Shown here: positions 1 through 5,756 of the stretch, piece after piece | How positions within the stretch are numbered: position 1 is the stretch's first letter | Layout: every line of letters starts with the position of its first letter | Origin: Hydrogenophaga sp. | Lineage (GTDB): Bacteria; Pseudomonadota; Gammaproteobacteria; Burkholderiales; Burkholderiaceae_C | DNA: 6,488 nt | NCBI GenBank assembly: GCA_025458415.1 | Contig: JALOSN010000087.1 | Span: 1 to 6,488 of the forward strand | Direction: 5' to 3' | Position numbers and translations under genes: made by a program | Notes under the pieces: model-generated | Told to the model about the DNA's origin: nothing | The model's input: the letters and a program-made list of their open reading frames with translations, nothing else | Databases searched by the model: none

Positions 1-1
1 C

Positions 2-475
2 GGTGTCGGTTCGCTGGTGGTGGCGCTGCCGGCGCTGCGCTGGGCCATTCTGCTGGGGGGGACCGGCTATCTGCTGTGGCTGGCCCGGCGCCTGTGGGGT
101 AGCCGTTCCATGGCCCAGGCCGATCCAGCCCGGCTGAACGTCGGTTTCTGGCAGGGCGTGGGCCTGCAGTTCCTCAACATCAAGGCCTGGATGCTGGCCC
201 TGTCCATCGTGGCCGGCTGGATCGCCGGGCAGGCCGACGCCACCGGTCGCTATGTGACGGTGCTGCCGGTGCTGCTGGCGTTCGCCTTTTTCAGCAACTT
301 CACCTATGCCCTGGTGGGCTCGCTGCTGCGCCACTGGCTGGCCGGACCGGTGGTGGACGGACGGGCCACGGGTGCCCGGTTGCTGGCTTTCAACCGGCTG
401 ATGGCACTGGCGCTGGTGCTGACCGCCGCCTGGATGCTGCTGGGCGGCGCGGGCCTCAACGGAAGCGCAGCATGA
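2..475 (+). CDS. LysE-family translocator, C-terminal part (5' end outside window)
   Basis: Inner-membrane protein of the LysE/RhtB superfamily, which usually exports amino acids or related small metabolites. The frame is open from base 2, so the gene begins upstream; about 157 residues are visible of a family usually about 200-210 long. Hydrophobic segments appear near bases 35-100 (LRWAILLGGTGYLLWLARRL), 170-230 (FLNIKAWMLALSIVAGW), 257-345 and 397-455. The short basic loop after the first segment, then GFWQGVGLQFLNIKAW, is the family's central signature, although the usual NPKA reads NIKA here. The closing FNRLMALALVLTAAWMLL segment is also typical. The TGA stop overlaps the ATG of the next transporter gene (ATGA, 472-475), pointing to coupled translation. 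Substrate unknown. Family assignment is confident; the exported compound is not inferable. Confidence 0.85.
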   Translation, partial: GVGSLVVALPALRWAILLGGTGYLLWLARRLWGSRSMAQADPARLNVGFWQGVGLQFLNIKAWMLALSIVAGWIAGQADATGRYVTVLPVLLAFAFFSNFTYALVGSLLRHWLAGPVVDGRATGARLLAFNRLMALALVLTAAWMLLGGAGLNGSAA

Positions 476-1419
476 GCCACAGCACCGCACTGCCGTCCAG
501 TTCCATGAGGGATGCCACCCTCGGCCTGTGGCTTGGGTTCCTGGGCGTGGTGGTGTTTGCGCTGACGCTGCCCATGACGCGGCTGGCAACGGGCACGGCA
601 GAACATCCCCAGCTCTCGCCCTGGTTCGTGACCTGGGCCCGCGCGGCGCTTGCGGGTGGCCTGGCCACCGTCTTCCTGGTGGCCACGCGGTCGCGTCTGC
701 CGACGCGCGCCGAAAGAGGACCGCTGCTGCTGTCACTGGCCGGCAACGTCATCGGTTATCCCCTGCTGCTGGGCTGGGCGCTGCGTCATGTGACCGCCAG
801 CCACGCGGCCGTCATCACTGCGCTGCTGCCCCTGGCCACCGCAGCCGTGGCGGCCTGGCTGATGCACCAGCGGGCACGGCTGGGTTTCTGGCTGTTTGCC
901 CTGCTGGGCAGCGCACTCGTGGTGGCCTACAGCCTGATCCGGGCAGCGCAGGCCGGGCACGGTTTCCACCTGGAGTGGGCGGACGCGCTGCTGGTCGGCG
1001 CGGTGCTGGCCGCGGCGCTGGGTTATGTCGGCGGAGCGCAGGTCACCGGATCGCTGGGGGCCGAGCGGGTGATCAGCTGGGTCTGTGTGATGGCGCTGCC
1101 CCTGACGGTGCCCGGGGCGCTGCTGACCTGGCCCGACCAGCCCATTGCCCTGTCGGCCTGGCTGGCACTCGGCTATGTCGGTGTGTTTTCCATGTGGGCC
1201 GGCTTCTTTGCCTGGTTCCGCGGCCTGGCCCTGGGTGGCGCCCTGCGCGTGAGCCAGACGCAGCTGCTGCAACCGTTCATCAGCATCCTGGCCGCCGTGC
1301 CCCTGCTGGGCGAATCGCTGGACCTGATCACCCTGGGCTTTGCCCTGGCCGTCGTGGCCGCCGTGTTCATGGGCCGGCACATGGCCCAACCCGCTTCAAC
1401 GACACCCGTCAAAAACTGA
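472..1419 (+). CDS. DMT-superfamily transporter with two EamA domains
   Basis: A 315-residue integral membrane protein of the drug/metabolite transporter superfamily (EamA), whose members move amino acids, nucleosides or other small metabolites, often outward. About ten hydrophobic segments are visible, near residues 17-37, 50-71, 84-104, 108-131, 137-156, 170-188, 200-218, 226-248, 262-280 and 284-301. They form two five-helix repeats. The second repeat has the typical LLQPFISILAAVPLLGE stretch (residues 265-281), where the LGE turn precedes the last helix. The ATG at 472 follows GGAAG at 461-465 with a 6-base spacer and overlaps the stop of the LysE-like gene by 4 bp. The length is normal for the family. 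Two unrelated exporter-type genes in a row suggest the cluster handles more than one solute, or import and export of one. Substrate unknown. Confidence 0.9.
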   Translation: MSHSTALPSSSMRDATLGLWLGFLGVVVFALTLPMTRLATGTAEHPQLSPWFVTWARAALAGGLATVFLVATRSRLPTRAERGPLLLSLAGNVIGYPLLLGWALRHVTASHAAVITALLPLATAAVAAWLMHQRARLGFWLFALLGSALVVAYSLIRAAQAGHGFHLEWADALLVGAVLAAALGYVGGAQVTGSLGAERVISWVCVMALPLTVPGALLTWPDQPIALSAWLALGYVGVFSMWAGFFAWFRGLALGGALRVSQTQLLQPFISILAAVPLLGESLDLITLGFALAVVAAVFMGRHMAQPASTTPVKN

Positions 1420-1432
1420 GGAGACCGACTTG
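1418..1432 (+). promoter_or_regulatory. Shine-Dalgarno and TTG start of the aminotransferase gene
   Basis: AGGAG at 1419-1423 lies 6 bases ahead of TTG at 1430-1432. It overlaps the TGA stop of the transporter gene (1417-1419). The nearest in-frame ATG upstream (1340) lies deep inside the transporter gene and would add 30 residues unlike the family. The next in-frame ATG (1472) would remove the conserved HWTLARRAHK segment. The ribosome site therefore decides for TTG. Confidence 0.8.
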
Positions 1433-2608
1433 TCGACCACCCACTGGACGCTCGCCCGACGTGCCCACAAGATGAACCCCTCGGTGATCCGTGAGATCCT
1501 CAAGGTCACCGAAAAGCCCGGCATCATCAGTTTCGCTGGCGGCCTGCCCTCACCCAGGACCTTTCCCGTGGAGGCCTTCACCTCGGCCTGCGAGGCTGTG
1601 CTCCGTACCGACGGGCGCGCCGCGCTGCAATACGCCTCCAGCGAAGGCCTGCCGGCGCTGCGCGAATGGATTGCCGGCCAGCTGCCCTGGGATGTGAGCC
1701 CGGATCAGGTGCTGATCACCACCGGCAGCCAGCAGGGGCTGGACCTGGTGGCCAAGGTGCTGATCGACGAAGACAGCCCGGTGCTGGTGGAAACGCCCAC
1801 TTACCTGGGCGCGCTGCAGGCCTTCACACCGATGGAGCCCCGTATCGTCAGCGTGCAGAGTGACGCCGAGGGTGTCGACGTCGAAGACCTCCAGCGCAAG
1901 TCCGGCCAGGCGCGCTTCCTGTACGTGCTGCCCAACTTCCAGAACCCGACCGGCCGCAGCATGAGCGATGCGCGCCGGCGGGCGCTGGTGGAGACCGCCC
2001 GCGCCATCGGTCTGCCGATCGTCGAGGACAACCCCTACGGCGACCTGTGGTTCGACCAGCCACCCCCATTGCCGCTGACCGCGCGCAACCCCGAAGGCTG
2101 CATCTACCTGGGCTCGTTCTCCAAGGTGCTGGCACCCGGTCTGCGCCTGGGTTATGTCGTGGCCCCGAAGGCGATCATGCCCAAGCTGCTGCAGGCCAAG
2201 CAGGCCGCCGACCTGCACAGCCCCAGCTTCAACCAGCGCATGGTCGCCGAGGTGCTGAAGGACGGCTTCCTCGACCGCCATGTGCCCACCATCCGCGCAC
2301 TCTACAAGCACCAGTGCGGGGTGATGCTGCAGGCCCTGGCGACAGAGATGGCCGGCCTGGACCTGCAATGGAACGCTCCCGATGGCGGGATGTTCCTGTG
2401 GGTGCGCCTGCCGGAAGGCATGAGCGCCATCGACCTGCTGCCCAGGGCGGTGGACAAAGGGGTGGCCTTCGTGCCAGGCGCCGCGTTCTTCGCCTCTGAC
2501 CCGGACCCGCGCAGCCTGCGCCTGTCCTTCGTGACGGCCAGCGAGGAGCAGATCCGCATCGGCATCCGGGCGCTGGCTGCAGCCATCCGCGAGGCGTCCA
2601 GGGGCTGA
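1430..2608 (+). CDS. PLP-dependent class I/II aminotransferase (2-aminoadipate/MocR-like type)
   Basis: A 392-residue cytoplasmic fold-type I PLP enzyme. It should move an amino group between an amino acid and a 2-oxo acid. From the TTG start it reads MSTTHWTLARRAHKMNPSVI, the usual N-terminus of stand-alone aminotransferases related to 2-aminoadipate/LysN enzymes and to the MocR aminotransferase domain. Visible signatures are ISFAGGLPSP (33-42), QYASSEGLPALREW (67-80), TTGSQQGLD (97-105, cofactor phosphate region), NPTG (172-175), D200 with NPYGDL after it (pyridine-nitrogen contact), SFSK with K232 as the Schiff-base lysine (codon 2123-2125), and RLSF with R364 (substrate carboxylate). There is no DNA-binding domain, so it is an enzyme and not a MocR regulator. 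A 10-bp gap follows the transporter, and 3 bp separate it from the GST gene. Substrate is open: family members act on aromatic, branched-chain or 2-aminoadipate-like substrates. Confidence 0.92.
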   Translation: MSTTHWTLARRAHKMNPSVIREILKVTEKPGIISFAGGLPSPRTFPVEAFTSACEAVLRTDGRAALQYASSEGLPALREWIAGQLPWDVSPDQVLITTGSQQGLDLVAKVLIDEDSPVLVETPTYLGALQAFTPMEPRIVSVQSDAEGVDVEDLQRKSGQARFLYVLPNFQNPTGRSMSDARRRALVETARAIGLPIVEDNPYGDLWFDQPPPLPLTARNPEGCIYLGSFSKVLAPGLRLGYVVAPKAIMPKLLQAKQAADLHSPSFNQRMVAEVLKDGFLDRHVPTIRALYKHQCGVMLQALATEMAGLDLQWNAPDGGMFLWVRLPEGMSAIDLLPRAVDKGVAFVPGAAFFASDPDPRSLRLSFVTASEEQIRIGIRALAAAIREASRG

Positions 2609-2611
2609 GAC

Positions 2612-3229
2612 ATGTTGCGTATCTGGGGACGGATCAGCTCGATCAACGTGCGCAAGGTGGTGTTGTGCGCGCAGGTGCTGGGGCTGGATTTCGAACGCAT
2701 CGATGCCGGCATGAGCCACGGGGTGGTGAACACACCGGACTACCTCGCCAAGAACCCCAACGGACTGGTACCGCTGCTGGAAGACGGCGACTTCACGCTG
2801 TGGGAGTCGAACACCATCGTGCGCTACCTCTGCGCCCGGGAAGCTTCGCCGCTGTATCCGCAAGACCTGCGGCGCCGCGCCGATGCCGAGCGCTGGATGG
2901 ACTGGCAGCAGACCACGCTCAACCCGGCCGGCAGCCCCGGCTTCAAGCAGCTGATCCGCACACCCGAGGCCCTGCGCGACCCGGCCGTCATTTCCGCGTC
3001 GGTGGCCGCGACCGAACCGCTGTTCGCGCAGCTCGACGAACACCTCTCGCGTCGGCCGTTCGTGGCCGGCGACGCGCTGACCATGGCCGACATCCCGATT
3101 GCCTGTGAGGTACACCGCTGGTGGGGCCTGCCGCTGCAGCGCCCAGTCCGGCCACACCTGGCGCGCTGGTACGCGCAGTGGCTGGCGATGCCCGCCAGCC
3201 GCGGCGTGCTCGACCTGCCCCTGACCTGA
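2612..3229 (+). CDS. Glutathione S-transferase family protein
   Basis: A 205-residue cytosolic protein with the two-domain GST layout: a thioredoxin-like N-terminal domain (about 1-78) and a helical C-terminal domain (about 86-200). The N-terminal domain begins MLRIWGRISSINVRKVV; Ser9 or Ser10 sits where Ser-type GSTs carry the residue that activates the glutathione thiol. NPNGLVPLL (48-56) holds the cis-proline (P54), and ESN (65-67) is the glutathione gamma-glutamyl binding site. TMADI (157-161) is the N-capping box of the C-terminal domain. The ATG at 2612 is 3 bp after the aminotransferase stop, with AGGGG at 2600-2604 as a ribosome site. Such proteins conjugate, isomerise or dehalogenate electrophiles. 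Within this cluster it may deal with a reactive intermediate, which is inference. Length is normal and no key motif is missing. Confidence 0.9.
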   Translation: MLRIWGRISSINVRKVVLCAQVLGLDFERIDAGMSHGVVNTPDYLAKNPNGLVPLLEDGDFTLWESNTIVRYLCAREASPLYPQDLRRRADAERWMDWQQTTLNPAGSPGFKQLIRTPEALRDPAVISASVAATEPLFAQLDEHLSRRPFVAGDALTMADIPIACEVHRWWGLPLQRPVRPHLARWYAQWLAMPASRGVLDLPLT

Positions 3230-3242
3230 AACCGGAGTCTGC

Positions 3243-4118
3243 ATGCCGCACCGCCCCTTCAGACAAGTGGACGTCTTCACCACCACCCCCTACCGCGGCA
3301 ACCCGCTGGCGGTGGTGCTCGACGGCGGTGGCCTGTCGACCGAGGAGATGCAGCGCTTCACCGACTGGACCAACCTGTCGGAGTGCACCTTCCTGCTACC
3401 GCCCACGCCCGAGGGCATGGCTGCCAGGGCCGACTACCGCGTGCGCATCTTCTGTCCGGGTCGCGAGCTGCCGTTCGCCGGCCACCCCACGCTGGGCAGT
3501 TGCCACGCCTGGCTGGAAGCGGGTGGCGTGCCGCGTGGTGACGATGTGGTGCAGGAATGTGGTGTGGGTATGGTGAAGATCCAACGCGACGGTGGGCGCC
3601 TTGCTTTCGCCGCGCCGCCCCTGATCAAGAGCGGTCCGCTGGACGAGGCAGATGTGCAGCTCATCGCCCGCGGCCTGGGTGTGGCACGCGAGGATATCAA
3701 GGCACACGCCTGGTGCGACAACGGACCCAACTGGCGCGGCGTCATGCTGCGCAGTGCCGAGCAGGTGCTGGCACTGAAGCCGGACGGCGGCATCCTGGCC
3801 GGCCTGGACATCGGCGTGGTGGGACCGCGCGGCAAGGTCGGCGTGGTCGGCCCGCAGGACGCGGGCGACACGCAGTTCGAGGTGCGCGCCTTCTTCCCCG
3901 GCCACAACGGCCTGACCGAGGACCCGGTCACCGGCAGTCTGAACGCGGCGCTGGCGCAGTGGCTGATCGGCGCCGGCCTGGCGCCCGAACGCTACGTGGC
4001 CGCGCAGGGCACGGTGCTGGCGCGCGAAGGCCGGGTACACATCCAGCGCGACGCGGACGGCACGGTCTGGGTCGGCGGCGCCAGCGTCACCTGCATCGAA
4101 GGCACGGTGCAGCTGTGA
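3243..4118 (+). CDS. PhzF-family isomerase/epimerase-like protein
   Basis: A 291-residue protein of the PhzF family, built as two alpha/beta barrels related to diaminopimelate epimerase. PhzF of phenazine synthesis isomerises trans-2,3-dihydro-3-hydroxyanthranilate by acid-base proton transfer, but most family members have no known substrate. The catalytic set appears intact: QVDVFTTTPYRGNPLAVVL (8-26), Glu47 in NLSECTF (matching the PhzF catalytic glutamate), His81 in FAGHPTLG (78-85), and Asp227 with Ser232 in EDPVTGSLNAAL (226-237). The ATG at 3243 follows CGGAG at 3233-3237 with a 5-base spacer and lies 13 bp after the GST stop. The TGA overlaps the GTG of the next gene. No other phenazine genes are present, so a phenazine role is not supported. 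A proton shift on an amino-acid-like intermediate is the plausible role by context. Confidence 0.9.
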   Translation: MPHRPFRQVDVFTTTPYRGNPLAVVLDGGGLSTEEMQRFTDWTNLSECTFLLPPTPEGMAARADYRVRIFCPGRELPFAGHPTLGSCHAWLEAGGVPRGDDVVQECGVGMVKIQRDGGRLAFAAPPLIKSGPLDEADVQLIARGLGVAREDIKAHAWCDNGPNWRGVMLRSAEQVLALKPDGGILAGLDIGVVGPRGKVGVVGPQDAGDTQFEVRAFFPGHNGLTEDPVTGSLNAALAQWLIGAGLAPERYVAAQGTVLAREGRVHIQRDADGTVWVGGASVTCIEGTVQL

Positions 4119-4816
4119 ACGCCCCCGGCGCGCGCATCGACCACCTCGTGGTGGCCGCGGCTTCGCTGGCCGAAGGGGTGGCCTGGTGCGAAGCGACACT
4201 GGGCCTGACGCCCGGCTCCGGCGGCGCCCACGCGCTGTTCGGCACCCACAACCGGCTGCTGCGCCTGCACAGCACGGCGCACCCCCAGGCCTACCTGGAG
4301 ATCATCGCCATCGACCCGGCGGCCACGCCCACCCGGCCACCGCCGCTGCGGCGCTGGTTCGACCTCGACGATTCCGCCCTGCGCCAGCGCCTGCAGCAGC
4401 AAGGGCCGCAGCTGGTGCACTGGGTGGCCAGCGTGCCCGACATCGAGGCCGCTTGCACCACCTGGCAGGCCATGGGTATCGAGCGGGGACCGGTGATCGA
4501 GGCCTCTCGCCCCACCCCACAGGGCCTGCTGCGCTGGCAGATCACGGTGCGGGACGACGGGCAGCGCCTGTTCGGGGGTTGCCTGCCCACACTGATCGAA
4601 TGGGGACCGGTACACCCGGCGGATCACATGCCGGCGCCCGCCCTGTCGCTGCATTCGCTGACCTTGAGCCACCCGCAGGGCAGCCCGCTGGGCAAGGCCC
4701 TGCACGCCATCGGGCTGACAGACGTCGCGGTGCAGGTCGGCCCGGCGGGCCTGCACGCCGATCTGAGCCACCCTGCCGACACTGCCACGGTACTGCACTC
4801 CCAGGAAATCCCATGA
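4115..4816 (+). CDS. VOC-family (glyoxalase-like) protein
   Basis: A 233-residue protein with the glyoxalase-like domain of the vicinal oxygen chelate superfamily, whose members use a divalent metal for dioxygenase, isomerase or lyase chemistry. The first module runs from IDHLVVAAASLAEGVAWCEA (8-27) to AYLEIIAIDP (59-68). The second runs from LVHWVASVPDIEAA (100-113) to CLPTLIEWG (156-164). His10, Glu62, His102 and Glu162 sit at positions where VOC proteins place metal ligands; this is positional inference. The GTG at 4115 is chosen because homologues begin just before the DHLVVA strand and because it overlaps the PhzF stop as GTGA. GAAGG at 4098-4102 is a distant ribosome site, so coupling probably matters. 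The longer open frame upstream lies inside the PhzF gene and is not protein-like. It overlaps the dehydratase gene as ATGA (4813-4816). Substrate unknown. Confidence 0.82.
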   Translation: MNAPGARIDHLVVAAASLAEGVAWCEATLGLTPGSGGAHALFGTHNRLLRLHSTAHPQAYLEIIAIDPAATPTRPPPLRRWFDLDDSALRQRLQQQGPQLVHWVASVPDIEAACTTWQAMGIERGPVIEASRPTPQGLLRWQITVRDDGQRLFGGCLPTLIEWGPVHPADHMPAPALSLHSLTLSHPQGSPLGKALHAIGLTDVAVQVGPAGLHADLSHPADTATVLHSQEIP

Positions 4817-5752
4817 GCCTGCCTTCGCTGAGTGACATCGAAAACGCCGCCGAGGTGGTTTACCGCGCGTTTGCACCCACTCCCCAGTACCGCTGGGCCC
4901 TGCTGAGCCAGCGCCTGGGCACCGACTGCTGGGTCAAACACGAGAACCACACGCCAGTGGGTGCGTTCAAGATCCGGGGCGGGCTGACCTATTTCGACCG
5001 GCTGCGCCAGCGCGGTGAACTGCCGCGGGAAGTGATCAGCGCCACCCGCGGCAACCACGGTCAGAGCCTGGGCTGGGCGGCCCGGGCCCACGGTGTGACC
5101 TGCACCATCGTGGTGCCCAAAGGCAACTCGGCCGAAAAGAACGCGGCGATGCGGGCGCTGGGCGTGACACTGGTCGAGCACGGCGACGACTTCCAGGAAA
5201 GCCGGGAACACGCGATGCGCCTGGCGACCGAGCGTGGCGCACACATGGTGCCCAGTTTCCATCCGGACCTGCTGCTCGGTGTGAGCACCTGCTGGTGGGA
5301 ATTCCTGCGGGCGGTGCCGGACCTGGACGTGGTGTACGTGCCCATCGGTCAGGGCTCGGGCGCCTGTTCGGCCATTGCCGCCAAGCTGGCCCTCAGCCAC
5401 CCGGCGCGCATCGTGGGTGTGGTCAGCGCCCATGCCACGACCTACGCCGACTCGCTGGCGGCCGGTCGGGTGGTGGAGGCGCCGGTCAGCACCGTTCTGG
5501 CCGACGGCATGGCCTGCCGGGTCGCCGACCAGGCGGCCCTGCATGTGCTGGCAGCGCACCTTGACGATGTGGTGAAGGTGACGGATGACGAAGTCGCGCA
5601 GGCCATGCGGGCCATCTATGCCGACACCCACAACGTGGCCGGCTGCCTGGCAGAGGCGCTCGAAGCTGGTCGGATTGAAGGTCGGCACCACCCTGTGTGG
5701 TGGCAATGTGGACAGCGCCGTGCTGGCGCGGGTGCTGCTGGGCGGCGGCTGA
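4813..5752 (+). pseudogene. Threonine/serine dehydratase-like PLP enzyme, frame-disrupted near the 3' end
   Basis: Fold-type II PLP enzyme of the threonine dehydratase group (close in style to EutB-like dehydratases), which deaminate hydroxy-amino acids to 2-oxo acids. ATG 4813 has AGGAA at 4803-4807 and overlaps the VOC stop. Residues 1-276 look normal: PLP lysine K53 in AFKIRGG, asparagine loop ATRGNHGQS (77-85), phosphate loop GQGSGACSA (179-187) and ADGMACR (230-236). After DTHNVA (5640) the frame degenerates into an Arg/Ala-rich tail. The expected C-terminus instead reads on in the +1-shifted frame from 5642: AAWQRRSKLVGLKVG, then TLCGGNVDS (5690-5716), ending at TGA 5750-5752. The family's EGAGAA segment is missing at the junction, which fits a single deletion of about 26 bp. 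An intact version would have about 321 residues. Read without correction, the original frame stops at 5817, gives 334 residues and runs 65 bp into the opposing kinase gene. Either a real inactivating mutation or an assembly error. Confidence 0.8.
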
Positions 5753-5756
5753 TCAG
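5749..5756. other. Back-to-back stop codons in palindrome CTGATCAG
   Basis: The TGA ending the shifted dehydratase frame (5750-5752) is directly followed by TCA (5753-5755), the complement of the sensor kinase stop. The two convergent genes meet with zero spacer. No GC-rich hairpin with a T-run is visible on either side, so any transcription terminator would have to lie within coding sequence or depend on Rho. Confidence 0.85.

Noticed and set aside
528..1475. Second plus-strand open frame of 315 codons overlapping the EamA transporter
   Set aside because: Arg/Gly/Ala-rich with no hydrophobic segments or domain; the overlapping frame encodes a clear ten-helix transporter.
1550..3286. Very long minus-strand open frame (578 codons) opposite the aminotransferase and GST genes
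   Set aside because: The translation is rich in His, Gln, Arg and Gly with no recognisable domain, and it mirrors two clear plus-strand genes. This is the usual antisense open frame of GC-rich coding DNA.
3557..4114. Upstream extension of the VOC reading frame into the PhzF gene, read as a 419-residue fusion
   Set aside because: The extension is an Arg/Gly/Pro-rich out-of-frame reading of PhzF with no family resemblance; VOC similarity starts just after GTG 4115.
3243..4118. Phenazine biosynthesis role suggested by the PhzF-like gene
   Set aside because: No other phenazine genes are in the window, and most PhzF-family members belong to unrelated or unknown pathways.
5632..5680. Programmed ribosomal frameshift joining the two dehydratase frames
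   Set aside because: No slippery run or downstream structure is evident, and a frameshift would not restore the missing EGAGAA-like residues; a deletion explains both.
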